This document shows, piece after piece, positions 19,841-27,510 of a stretch of 51,702 nucleotides of DNA. This DNA comes from Neoroseomonas eburnea (GTDB taxonomy: Bacteria > Pseudomonadota > Alphaproteobacteria > Acetobacterales > Acetobacteraceae). The notes below the pieces were generated by a model that made no database searches, had not been told where the DNA came from, and saw only the letters and a program-made list of their open reading frames with translations. Both the position numbers and the translations under genes were made by a program. The stretch spans positions 1-51,702 of the forward strand of contig NZ_JAAEDL010000034.1 of the NCBI RefSeq assembly GCF_018129005.1. The letters are read 5' to 3'. The stretch's first letter is position 1. Every line of letters starts with the position of its first letter.

Positions 19841-19890
19841 CGCGCCCCTGGCGCGCGATGGGCAGGCGACCGACGCGCGCCAGGGGCGCG
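19841..19890 (-). terminator. Perfect 17-bp stem-loop after the amidase gene
   Basis: Arms CGCGCCCCTGGCGCGCG (19841-19857) and its exact complement (19874-19890) with a 16-nt loop, 33 bp past the amidase stop codon. It is long and perfect enough for a terminator or attenuator between the amidase and the glycosyltransferase, but there is no T-run after it. Confidence 0.65.
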
Positions 19891-19922
19891 ACGGGCCGGC
19901 ACGGGCCGACGGGCGCGCCCGG

Positions 19923-21320
19923 TCACAGCGCGGGGCGCCGCTCGCGCCAGGGGGCGGCGCGCTCGTAGGCCGCGGCGGCGCGGTAGATGGTGGCCTCGTC
20001 GAAGTAGCGGCCGACGAGCTGCAGCGAGAGCGGCAGGCCCTCCGCCGCCGAGATGCCGCACATCAGCGTCAGCGCCGGATGGCCGGTGACGTTGAAGGGC
20101 GTGCGCGCCTGGCGGGGGTAGGTGATCTCCACCGCCGCCGGATCGTCGATGCGGCTCGCCGGGTCCATGCTGGAGGCGGTCAGCAGCAGGTCCGCGCCGG
20201 CGAAGGCGGCCTCGACCGCGGCGACCAGTTCCCGGCGGCGGCGCTGCGCCTGCACGTAGTCCTCGGCGCGGGTGAACAGGCCGGGCAGAAGCCGCTTGCG
20301 GGTGAGGTCGGAATAGCCCTCGGGCCGTTCGCGCAGCCAGCGCCCATGGATGGCGGCGGCCTCGGAGAGCAGGATGGCGCGGTTGACGCCGGCGAAATCG
20401 GTCAGGGCGGGCAGGGTGACCGTCTTCACCCTGGCCCCTTCCTTCGCCAGCAGCTTCGCCGCGGCATCGAGGGCGGCGGCGATCTCCGCCGTCGCCGGCT
20501 GGTCGGTTTCGTGGAAGTGGCGGACGTAGCCGATGGTCAGGCCCTTGAGCCCCTTGCGCAGGTGCCGCGCATGGTTCGCGGCGCGCCGCGCGGCGCTGCC
20601 GGGGTCTTCCGCATCGTGCCCGGCGATGGCGTTGAGCAGCATCGCGTTGGAGGCGACGTCCCTCGTCATCGGTCCGACATGGTCGAGCGTGTAGGCGAGC
20701 GGAAAGACGCCGCGGCGGGAAACCAGGCCGTAGGTCGGCTTCATGCCGACGATGCCGCAATGGCTGGCCGGATGGCGCACCGAACCGCCGGTGTCGGTGC
20801 CGAGCGCCGCCGGCAGGATGCCGGCCCCGACCGCCGAGCCGGAGCCTGAGGAGGAGCCGCCGGGATGGTGCGCCGTGTTCCACGGGTTGCGGGCGGGCGG
20901 GAAGGGCAGGTCGAAGGCCGGGCCGCCGATGGCGAATTCATGCGTGGCGAGCTTGGCCGGGAACACCGCGCCGGCGGCGCGCAGCCGCGCCACCACCGCC
21001 GCGTCCTGCTGCTTCACATTGTCGAGCAGCAGACGCGAATGGCAGGTCGTCGGGTGGCCGTCGAGATCGATGATGTCCTTCAGCCCGACCGGCAGGCCAT
21101 CGAGCGGGGAGCGCGGGCCCGAACGCGCGATGCGGCGCTCGGCCTTCCTCGCCTCGGCGCGGGCGTCGTCCCACAGCGGCAGGATGGTGGTGTTGAGGCG
21201 CGGCTCCAGCGCCTCGAAGCGCGCGCGCAGGGCGTCGAGGTACTCGACCGGGGAGAGCCGGCGGCGCGCCACCGCGGAGGAGGCCTCCGCGAGGGTCATC
21301 TCGTGCGGCGCAATGCTCAT
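19923..21320 (-). CDS. Amidase-signature enzyme (AtzE-like)
   Basis: A 465-residue amidase. The catalytic Lys81 is in PVGLKDI, the Ser-rich GGSSSGSGSAVGAG lies at about 154-167, and the nucleophile is Ser180 in GTDTGGSVRHPA. Length and motifs match the amidase-signature family, which hydrolyses amides and includes GatA and AtzE. Its start overlaps (ATGA) the stop of a 62-residue gene that resembles AtzG, the GatC-like partner, so the active form is probably a heterocomplex. The substrate is unknown; other cyanuric-acid pathway genes are absent. An internal ATG (MTLAEAS) is an alternative start. Confidence 0.9.
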   Translation of the reverse strand: MSIAPHEMTLAEASSAVARRRLSPVEYLDALRARFEALEPRLNTTILPLWDDARAEARKAERRIARSGPRSPLDGLPVGLKDIIDLDGHPTTCHSRLLLDNVKQQDAAVVARLRAAGAVFPAKLATHEFAIGGPAFDLPFPPARNPWNTAHHPGGSSSGSGSAVGAGILPAALGTDTGGSVRHPASHCGIVGMKPTYGLVSRRGVFPLAYTLDHVGPMTRDVASNAMLLNAIAGHDAEDPGSAARRAANHARHLRKGLKGLTIGYVRHFHETDQPATAEIAAALDAAAKLLAKEGARVKTVTLPALTDFAGVNRAILLSEAAAIHGRWLRERPEGYSDLTRKRLLPGLFTRAEDYVQAQRRRRELVAAVEAAFAGADLLLTASSMDPASRIDDPAAVEITYPRQARTPFNVTGHPALTLMCGISAAEGLPLSLQLVGRYFDEATIYRAAAAYERAAPWRERRPAL

Positions 21321-21505
21321 GTGCCGGCGGCCCCGGGGGCCGGGACGGCGTAGGCGGGCATCGGTTCGGCGCGCTCGTCGGCGGGACGGGGGAAGGAGGC
21401 GGCGAGGCTGCGCGCATGGGCGATCGCCGCGGCGATCTCGGCCGAACGGCCCTGCCAGGGCCCCCCGAGCCCGGCGGCGCGGGCCAGTGCGTCTTCCTCG
21501 GTCAT
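21317..21505 (-). CDS. AtzG-like (DUF4089) small amidase partner
   Basis: A 62-residue protein starting at ATG 21505 (MTEEDALARAAGL). It has one helical segment, RSAEIAAAIAHARSLAASF, and a C-terminal tail with PRPADERAEPMPAYAVP, the pattern of DUF4089/AtzG proteins. In the atrazine/cyanuric acid pathway AtzG forms a GatCA-like complex with AtzE. Here the small gene precedes and overlaps the amidase gene, the same order. The short length and overlapping stop and start make it easy to miss. Confidence 0.75.
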   Translation of the reverse strand: MTEEDALARAAGLGGPWQGRSAEIAAAIAHARSLAASFPRPADERAEPMPAYAVPAPGAAGT

Positions 21506-21600
21506 GCGGCGATGATCCCCTTCCCCGGTCGCGGGCAAACTGCCGCAAAAGGACAGGGGGAGGAAGTTCGCGCCGCGCCGTGGCGAGGCTGAGGCAATCG

Positions 21601-22002
21601 TCAGGCGGAGGAGGGATGCGGGCGCAGGGCCGCGACGATCGCCGGCCCCGCGGCGCGCCAAGCGGCTTCATGCCTGGGCGTCCAGTCCCGGCCGAGAACG
21701 GTATGGAGCGTCCACAGCAGGGCGGCGACGACCTGGTCCGTGCCGGCGCCGAGAAACGGATCGCGCAGGGCGAGGGGGCCGGGCAGCGTGCCGGGGCGCT
21801 CGCGGGCGATCTCGCCCACGGCCCAGTCGATCCCTGCCATCAGGTCCCGCCGGCAGGCCGGCATCAATTCGACGGAGACATGGGCATGCGTGGTGGGCGC
21901 GATCTCGAACAAGCGATCATAGAACAGACCGGCTGCGTGGTCCGAGTGCGAGCCGATGCGCTTCCAGGCATAGGTAACGAGCCGCGCATCTTCCGGTGCC
22001 AA
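21601..22002 (-). CDS. Globin-like protein lacking heme-pocket residues
   Basis: 133 residues from a TTG start at 22002 preceded by GGAGG. It aligns without gaps over the first ~80 residues to the neighbouring globin at 22471-22878; both share the LFYDRLFEI segment and later ALLWTL. At the heme-pocket positions it differs: Val42 for the CD1 Phe, Cys50 for the E7 Gln, and Asp81 for the proximal His. It may therefore not bind heme in the usual way. The frame also runs upstream without a stop, but that part has no globin character. It could be a decaying duplicate or a non-heme sensory globin. Confidence 0.75.
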   Translation of the reverse strand: MAPEDARLVTYAWKRIGSHSDHAAGLFYDRLFEIAPTTHAHVSVELMPACRRDLMAGIDWAVGEIARERPGTLPGPLALRDPFLGAGTDQVVAALLWTLHTVLGRDWTPRHEAAWRAAGPAIVAALRPHPSSA

Positions 22003-22317
22003 TCCTGGTTTTCCTCCAACGTCTTCACGTCTTGTTGGCCCCAGATAGCGGCATGCTTGGGTCGGCGCACGTGATTTCTGTGGCGTCTCGACGAGGCGAG
22101 GTGCCGCCCGGGGTGCGCCGAAGCGGCCGCCGCCCGCTCGGCCTCGTTCGGCCCGTCCACACCTGGGCATTCATTCGCCTGGCAGCGACCGCTCCGCCGG
22201 ATCGCCAAGGCTTCGACCCTTCGCGACCTGGCGTGGCGCCCGGGGTTGGCGGGGCGACCGCGCGCGAGACCAAAGCCGATACCCGCTCCGCGAGGATCGA
22301 TGCCTGGTGGAGCGGCT
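22003..22317. other. Intergenic region between the two globin genes, upstream part
   Basis: About 315 bp without a supportable gene. No clear NO- or oxygen-regulator site such as an FNR box was seen. The 157-bp structured repeat follows. Confidence 0.4.
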
Positions 22318-22474
22318 ATCGTACCAGCGGCACGAGTTCTTGGCTCGTGCCGAGGCCGCGAATGCGGCCCGCCGGTGGTCCGGCGAAGCCAAGCAAACCG
22401 GAGGTTTGCGCCCGGCGTCTGAGGGCACGAAAGGGCGGCTACCAGCGGTCGCGAATAGCGGCCGTTGGTATCAG
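22318..22474 (+). repeat. 157-bp structured element with terminal inverted repeats, copy 1
   Basis: The ends are inverted (TACCAGCGG at left, CCGTTGGTA at right). Five stem-loops follow each other: GGCACGAG/CTCGTGCC (22329-22351), GGCCGC/GCGGCC (22354-22369), CGCCGG/CCGGCG (22370-22385), GCAAACC/GGTTTGC (22393-22409), and a 12-bp stem ACCAGCGGTCGC/GCGGCCGTTGGT with two G-U pairs (22441-22469). The second copy (38235-38391) has exactly the same length, with about 13 differences by eye. The globin stop codon at 22471-22473 lies in its right end. Confidence 0.88.
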
Positions 22475-22878
22475 GCGGCGGCGCGGCGCATGACGCCGGA
22501 CAGCAGGTCGTAGGCCGCGGTCCAGGCCTGCTGCGCCTCGGCCGTCCAGGACGGCCCGAGGCCCTTTTCCAATGTCCAGAGCAGCGCGGCGCCGACGCTG
22601 TCGTACTGCGGCGCGGTCACGCCGTAGCCGACATGCCGGCGCGCCAGGGCCTCGGCGGCAGGGATGATCTCCTCAGGCCGCTTCAGCCCGTTCACCACCG
22701 CGTTGAGCATCACGATCAGCTTCCGCTTCTGCTCCGGCAGGGTCTCCGCGGTGAACAGCGGGCGGGTACTCGGGTCGATCTCGAACAGCCTGTCGTAGAA
22801 CAGGTTCGCGGCGGTGTCGGCGATCGGCACCACCTGCTTCCAGGTGTCCTGCACGATCCGGGTCTGGTCGGGCGACAT
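22471..22878 (-). CDS. Globin (Vitreoscilla-hemoglobin-like)
   Basis: A 135-residue single-domain globin. It has CD1 Phe42 (RPLF), a likely E7 Gln50 (LPEQKRK) and the proximal His82 (ALARRHVGYGV), followed by the Tyr-containing G/H region ALLWTLEKGLG and WTAAYDLL. This matches the Vgb/FHb-type M family, which binds O2 or NO. No reductase domain is attached. The ATG at 22878 has AGGAGC 6 nt upstream. A second globin gene with a degenerate pocket lies downstream on the same strand, separated by 468 bp that hold a structured repeat. Confidence 0.9.
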   Translation of the reverse strand: MSPDQTRIVQDTWKQVVPIADTAANLFYDRLFEIDPSTRPLFTAETLPEQKRKLIVMLNAVVNGLKRPEEIIPAAEALARRHVGYGVTAPQYDSVGAALLWTLEKGLGPSWTAEAQQAWTAAYDLLSGVMRRAAA

Positions 22879-23017
22879 GGCTGCTCCTTCGCGGTGTCGT
22901 GAGGCGAGCCTAGCCACGCCTGAACGCAGATGCAGCAAAGTTCGTTGCGGTCACGACGCAACGTGGATGGGACGCCGCCGATTTTCCGCCGGCGCGTTCC
23001 GGCGTATGGGTCGGGCC

Positions 23018-24217
23018 ATGACGCAGATTCCCAACCTGCCCCTCGCCGGGCTCAAGATCGTCGAACTCGGCCACTACATCGCCGCGCCTTTCGCGACGCG
23101 GCTGCTCGCCGACCTTGGCGCCGAGGTGGTGAAGGTGGAACCCCCCGGCGGGGACCCGGTGCGCGGCTGGGGGTCGAGCGTCAACGGCAACGCCGTCTGG
23201 TTCAGCGTGCACGGGCGCAACAAGCTGTCGGTGACGCTCGATCTCAAGAAGGCCGAGGACCGTGGGAAGCTGGTGGCGCTGCTGAAGCGCGCCGACGCGC
23301 TGGTGGAGAATTTCCGCGCCGGCTACCTGGAGCGCATCGGCCTCGGGCCGGACGTGCTTCACCAGGCCAATCCGCGCCTCGTGATCGGGCGCATCTCCGG
23401 CTATGGGCAGGACGGTCCGTATCGCGACAAGCCCGCCTTCGGCGCGATCGGGGAGGCGATGGGCGGGTTGCGTCACCTCACCGCCAATCCCGGCCAGACC
23501 GACTACCCGCCGCCGCGCTGCGGCGTGTCCATCAGCGACGACCTCGCCGGGATGTACTGCGCGATGGCGGTGGTCGCGGCCTGCTGGCAGGTGAAGGGCG
23601 ACCCGGCGGCGAAGGGGCGCGTGGTGGATGTGGACCTCGTCAGCAGCGTGTTCTCGCTGATGGAGGGCATGCTGCCGGAATACGGCCTGTTCGGCTGGGT
23701 ACGACAGCCACAGGGCGCGGCGATCAAGACGGCGGCGCCCACCAACACCTATCCCTGCGCGGACGGGAAGTGGCTGTGCATCGCGGGGAATTCCGACCTG
23801 ATCTTCAAGCGGCTGATGGCGGCGATCGGCCGGCCGGAGATGGCCGCGGACCCGCGCTTCGCCAGCAATGCGGGGCGCTGCGCGAATGTCGGCGAACTCG
23901 ACGCCGCGATCGCCGAGTGGACGCGCACCCAGGACGCCGCGACGGCCGAAGCCGTGCTCGAAGCGGCCGAAGTGCCGTGTTCGCGCCTGTTCGACATGGC
24001 CGATTGCGCCAATGACCCGCATTTCCGGGAGCGCGGCTGGGTGATGGAAGTTTCCGATCCGCAACTCGGTCAGGTGCTGCATCCGGCGGCACCCTTCCGC
24101 TTCGACGGCGTGTTGCCGCAGCAGATGGTGCGCTGGCCGGGCCCGCCGGCGGGCGCGCACAACGAGATGGTATTCGCGGCAGTGGCGCGCGGCGAGACGC
24201 GCCCGCTGTCTCCCTGA
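23018..24217 (+). CDS. CaiB/BaiF family CoA transferase
   Basis: A 399-residue class III CoA transferase. The N-terminus LAGLKIVELGHYIAAPFATRLLADLGAEVVKVEPP is diagnostic, followed by GRNKLSVTLDLKK, ENFRAGYLERIGLG and GRISGYGQDGP. VVDVDLVSSVFSLMEG covers the region of the catalytic Asp. These enzymes move CoA between carboxylic acids such as formate/oxalate or carnitine derivatives; the acids used here are not predictable. ATG 23018 is chosen; an ATG at 23006 would add four residues. It is followed by bioY after 31 bp, with no obvious functional link. Confidence 0.9.
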   Translation: MTQIPNLPLAGLKIVELGHYIAAPFATRLLADLGAEVVKVEPPGGDPVRGWGSSVNGNAVWFSVHGRNKLSVTLDLKKAEDRGKLVALLKRADALVENFRAGYLERIGLGPDVLHQANPRLVIGRISGYGQDGPYRDKPAFGAIGEAMGGLRHLTANPGQTDYPPPRCGVSISDDLAGMYCAMAVVAACWQVKGDPAAKGRVVDVDLVSSVFSLMEGMLPEYGLFGWVRQPQGAAIKTAAPTNTYPCADGKWLCIAGNSDLIFKRLMAAIGRPEMAADPRFASNAGRCANVGELDAAIAEWTRTQDAATAEAVLEAAEVPCSRLFDMADCANDPHFRERGWVMEVSDPQLGQVLHPAAPFRFDGVLPQQMVRWPGPPAGAHNEMVFAAVARGETRPLSP

Positions 24218-24248
24218 CCCGAGCGAAGACCCTAACGAAGGATCCAAC

Positions 24249-24776
24249 ATGACGGTGAAGATGACGGCCGCCTCGCGCGGCATGGTGGCTGCGCGTTTCT
24301 GGGGCATGGCGTTGCTCGGCTCCGCGGTGCTCGCGGCCTCGGCGCAGGTCAGCCTGCCGATGTGGCCGGTGCCGGCGACGCTGCAGACGCTGGCGGTGCT
24401 GCTGCTCGGCGCGCTGGGAGGGTCGCGGCTGGGGGCGGCGAGCGTGGCGCTCTACCTCGCGGAGGGGGCGATGGGGCTGCCGGTCTTTGCCGGAGGCGCG
24501 AGCGGGATCGCCGTGTTGGCGGGGCCGACGGCGGGCTACCTGCTGGGCTTCCTGCCGGCCGCCTGGATCGCGGGCCTTGCCGGGCGCGGCTGGCTGCGCC
24601 AGGCGCTGGTGCTTGGCGCGGCGCATATGGTGCTGTTCGTGCCGGGCATTGCCTGGCTGGCCGGCTTCGTCGGCTGGGAACGCGCGATGGTGGCGGGCTT
24701 CCTGGTCTTCGTGCCGGGCACCGTGGTGAAGACCGCCCTGGCCTTCACCGCATTGCGGGCGGCGCGGCGGGATTGA
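24249..24776 (+). CDS. bioY: Biotin transporter BioY
   Basis: A 175-residue membrane protein with about six helices. The BioY signature is present: SAQVSLPMWPVPATLQTLAVLLLGALGG near residues 30-58, YLAEGAMGLPVFAGG, GPTAGYLLGF and VPGTVVKTALAF. BioY is the substrate-binding S component of ECF-type biotin uptake. No bioM or bioN genes are adjacent, so it either works alone, as reported for some bacteria, or uses modules encoded elsewhere. No biotin synthesis genes are nearby. Confidence 0.92.
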   Translation: MTVKMTAASRGMVAARFWGMALLGSAVLAASAQVSLPMWPVPATLQTLAVLLLGALGGSRLGAASVALYLAEGAMGLPVFAGGASGIAVLAGPTAGYLLGFLPAAWIAGLAGRGWLRQALVLGAAHMVLFVPGIAWLAGFVGWERAMVAGFLVFVPGTVVKTALAFTALRAARRD

Positions 24777-24952
24777 GCGCGGTGCCGGGTTCAGTCGCCG
24801 GCCTGCGCCTTCCGCGCGGGTCGGCGGCGGCGCGGTGGCTCCATGCGCCGGAAGGCTTCCGGCCGGCCAGTGGCCGTGTTCCCCTGGTGGCGGTGCGCGA
24901 GGGGGCGCTGTCCGATGTGCGCGAATACGGGGTGCAGATAGACCGGAGAAGG
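24777..24952. other. Intergenic region after bioY
   Basis: About 175 bp that are open in one plus frame from a GTG at 24782. No domain or ribosome binding site supports translation, and the frame then runs into the repeat at 24955. It could be an eroded coding remnant. Confidence 0.35.
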
Positions 24953-24954
24953 GC

Positions 24955-25178
24955 TTTGCCCCTCTCCGCGCCTCTCCCCAGCAAAGGCCGAAAGGCCTTT
25001 GCAAACCGATACCTGGCGCCTTGCCCCGCTGTCGGTGTCGGCGCCGGGACCTGGCGATGGGCACCGGTCGCGCTTAGGGCGTGCAGTGCCCCTGTGGCGC
25101 CCGGCACCCGGTCACGGTTTCCAAAGGCCTTTCGGCCTTTGGCGGGGTGAGGCTTGGAGAGGGGCAGAGCCCCTCTCC
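24955..25178. repeat. Composite inverted repeat (copy R4)
   Basis: Left: an AGAAGGGC/GCCCCTCT-type imperfect hairpin, then a palindrome with arms GCAAAGGCC and GGCCTTTGC around GAAA (24981-25002). Right: the inverted palindrome with TTTC loop (25121-25142) and the hairpin GGAGAGGGGC/GCCCCTCTCC around AGA (25156-25178). The spacer start after the left palindrome (AAACCGATACCTGG) resembles that of copy R5. Confidence 0.85.
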
Positions 25179-25232
25179 AATTCCGGTTCGCGCGGCATGT
25201 TCGCGCGTACGGGCCGTGTCCGCTCGACCCGT

Positions 25233-25338
25233 TAGAGCAGATCCCGATCAGGTGGAATCGCCTGATCGGGCAAAGATGCTCGCGAAAACAAAAGGCTGGA
25301 GCGGTTGCCGTGAGCCAAGGCGAACGGAAACCGCTCTA
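25233..25338. repeat. 106-bp dispersed palindromic element, copy A
   Basis: Bounded by TAGAGC and GCTCTA. Internal stems are CCCGATCAG/CTGATCGGG (perfect) and AGCGGTT/AACCGCT. A second copy of the same length is at 46237-46342. This copy ends 1 bp before the stop codon of the aminotransferase gene on the minus strand. Confidence 0.85.
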
Positions 25339-25339
25339 G

Positions 25340-26194
25340 TCAACCGACCTTCGGCTGCGCTTCCATCCAGCGCCAGTAGAGTTCCCGCGCCTGGGTCGCG
25401 AAGCGCCCGATCTGCATGTCGCGGCCGTTGTAGCGCGTGCAGGGCTGCACCTTGGCGTAGTTGCCGGTCGAGAAGATCTCGTCCGCCGTGTCGAGTTCCT
25501 CCGGCTTCACCGTGCGTTGCTCGACCGTCACGCCGGCTTCCTTGAACAGGGCGATGACGCGCTGGCGCGTGATGCCGTTGAGGAAGGTGTGGTTCGACGC
25601 CGGGGTGACCACCTTGCCGTCCTTGGCGAACCAGATGTTGGCCGAGGCGAATTCGGCGACATGGCCCATCGCGTCGCACATCACCGCATTGTCCGCGCCC
25701 TGCGCCGCCGCGAAGGCCGAGGCCCGCGCGCCGTTCGGGTAGAGGCAGGCGGCCTTGGCGTCGGTCGGCGCCATGTCCGGCATCGGGCGCCGGAAGGGCG
25801 CCATCACCGCCGAGAAGCCCGCCCAGTTCGGCAGCGGGCTGTCATAGATGGCGAGGATGAAATCCGTGCTGTCCGGATCCGGCCGCGCCGCGCCGAGGCC
25901 CTTTCGGATGAAGAACATCGGCCGGACGTAGAGTTCGGCCTCGGGGCCCATGCGGCGGATGCCCTCGCGGCAGAGCGCCTCGATCTCCTCGGCCGTCTTG
26001 GTCGGCTTCATCAGCATGGCGCGCGCCGAGGCGACGCAGCGGGCCGCGTGCTTGTCGAGGTCCGGTGCCCAGCCCTTGATGGCCCGCGCCCCGTCGAAGA
26101 TCACCGAACCGAGCCAGAAGGCGTGGTCCATCGGGCCGAGAACCTTCGGCTCCTCGGTGGACCATGTGCCATCGTACCAGAACACGCCGGCCAT
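25340..26194 (-). CDS. Branched-chain amino acid aminotransferase (class IV PLP enzyme)
   Basis: A 284-residue fold-type IV PLP enzyme. The N-terminus FWYDGTW and the HAFWLGSVIFDGARA segment are typical. A likely PLP Lys is in TDAKAACLYPN, then GHVAEFASANIWF and TFLNGITRQRVI complete the BCAT pattern. It would interconvert Leu, Ile or Val and their 2-oxo acids; related D-amino-acid transaminases cannot be excluded. ATG 26194 has GGAGG 5 nt upstream. The 106-bp repeat directly follows its stop codon. Confidence 0.88.
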   Translation of the reverse strand: MAGVFWYDGTWSTEEPKVLGPMDHAFWLGSVIFDGARAIKGWAPDLDKHAARCVASARAMLMKPTKTAEEIEALCREGIRRMGPEAELYVRPMFFIRKGLGAARPDPDSTDFILAIYDSPLPNWAGFSAVMAPFRRPMPDMAPTDAKAACLYPNGARASAFAAAQGADNAVMCDAMGHVAEFASANIWFAKDGKVVTPASNHTFLNGITRQRVIALFKEAGVTVEQRTVKPEELDTADEIFSTGNYAKVQPCTRYNGRDMQIGRFATQARELYWRWMEAQPKVG

Positions 26195-26272
26195 CTTTTC
26201 CTCCAGGCGACAGGGGCGGAGGATGTGCCACGAAGGCGGCGCGCGGAGAAGGGCCTGCCAGGAGGGATCGTC

Positions 26273-27502
26273 ATGGGAGAATATTTTGATCCGCGCGAGA
26301 CGCGCAGCGCCGATGCGCGGAGCGCCGAGCTTGCCGCCCGGCTGCCGGCGGTGGTCGCCGCCGCGGGCCGGGCGCCGGCGGGGGCGGCGCGGCTGGCGGG
26401 GATCGACCCGGCGCTGGTGACGGACCGCGCGGCGCTGGGGCGCATTCCCGTGCTGCGCAAGTCGGACCTGCCGGCGGCGCAGAAGGCCGACCCGCCCTTC
26501 GGCGGGCATGTCGCGCTGCCTCCGGGGTCCTTCGCGCGGCTCTTCACCTCACCCGGACCAATCTTCGAGGGCGAGGCCCGGGTGCAGGACCCCTGGCACA
26601 TGGCGCGCGCCTTCTTCGCGGCGGGCTTCCGCGCCGGGGACATCGCGCTGAACACCTTCTCCTATCACCTGACCCCCGGCGGCTGGATGATGGATCTCGG
26701 GCTGCAGGCGCTGGGCTGCGCGGTGATCCCGGCCGGCCCCGGCAATTCCGAGGCGCAGATCGAGTTGATCGGCGCCTTCCGACCGGTGGGCTATGTCGGC
26801 ACGCCGGACTTCCTGAAGATCCTGCTCGACGGCGCGGCCGCGTCGGGGCGGGATGCGTCCTCGATCCGGCGCGCGCTGGTCTCGGGCGCGGCCTTCCCCC
26901 CGTCACTCCAGGCCGAGGTGAGGTCGCGCGGCATCGACGCCTTCCAGATGTACGGCACCGCCGATCTCGGCTGCGTCGCCTATGAAACGGCGGCGCGCGA
27001 TGGCCTGGTGGTGGCGGAGGAAGTGATCGTCGAGATCGTCCGCCCCGGCACCGGCGACACGGTCCCCGATGGCGAGATCGGCGAGGTCGTCGTCACCGTG
27101 CTGGATGAGGAGCATCCGCTGCTTCGCCTCGCGCTCGGTGACCTGTCCGCCGTGCTGCCGGGGGCCTCGCCCTGCGGGCGGACCAACACCCGCATCGTCG
27201 GCTGGCGTGGGCGCGCGGATCAGACGGCGAAGGTGAAGGGCATGTTCGTGCGGCCGGAGCAGGTCGCGGAGATCGCCAGGCGCCACCCCGGCGTCGGACG
27301 GCTGCGGCTGGTGGTGACACGGCAGGGGGAACAGGACGCGATGACGCTGCGCGTGGAAGGCGCATCGGCGGAAGGCCTCGCCGATGCCCTGGCCGCGTCC
27401 CTGCAGGCGGTGACACGGCTGCGCGGGGAGGTGGAGGTGGTGGCGCCGGGCAGCCTGCCGAACGACGGGAAGGTCATTGCGGACGAGCGGCCGGTGGGGT
27501 GA
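26273..27502 (+). CDS. Phenylacetate-CoA ligase-like (PaaK family) protein
   Basis: A 409-residue ANL-superfamily protein, somewhat shorter than PaaK. RIPVLRKSDLPAAQ, the FAAGFRAGDIALNTFSYHLTPGG segment, CAVIPAGPGNSE and the MYGTADLGCVAYE segment follow the PaaK layout, and the C-terminal domain contains GRADQTAKVKGMFVRPEQV. The usual Ser/Thr/Gly-rich phosphate-binding motif is replaced by RLFTSPGPIFEG, so the protein may be a divergent subfamily. The substrate is unknown. It is divergent from the aminotransferase gene with a 78-bp gap. Confidence 0.82.
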   Translation: MGEYFDPRETRSADARSAELAARLPAVVAAAGRAPAGAARLAGIDPALVTDRAALGRIPVLRKSDLPAAQKADPPFGGHVALPPGSFARLFTSPGPIFEGEARVQDPWHMARAFFAAGFRAGDIALNTFSYHLTPGGWMMDLGLQALGCAVIPAGPGNSEAQIELIGAFRPVGYVGTPDFLKILLDGAAASGRDASSIRRALVSGAAFPPSLQAEVRSRGIDAFQMYGTADLGCVAYETAARDGLVVAEEVIVEIVRPGTGDTVPDGEIGEVVVTVLDEEHPLLRLALGDLSAVLPGASPCGRTNTRIVGWRGRADQTAKVKGMFVRPEQVAEIARRHPGVGRLRLVVTRQGEQDAMTLRVEGASAEGLADALAASLQAVTRLRGEVEVVAPGSLPNDGKVIADERPVG

Positions 27503-27510
27503 GGCGCCGT

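Noticed and set aside
22318..22474. Short open frames encoding AKPSKPEVCARRLRARKGG-like peptides in both 157-bp elements
   Set aside because: They exist only because the repeat lacks stops in that frame; the conserved feature is hairpin pairing, not protein.
24782..25150. Possible 122-codon gene after bioY
   Set aside because: GTG start without ribosome binding site, no domain, and the second half is repeat sequence.
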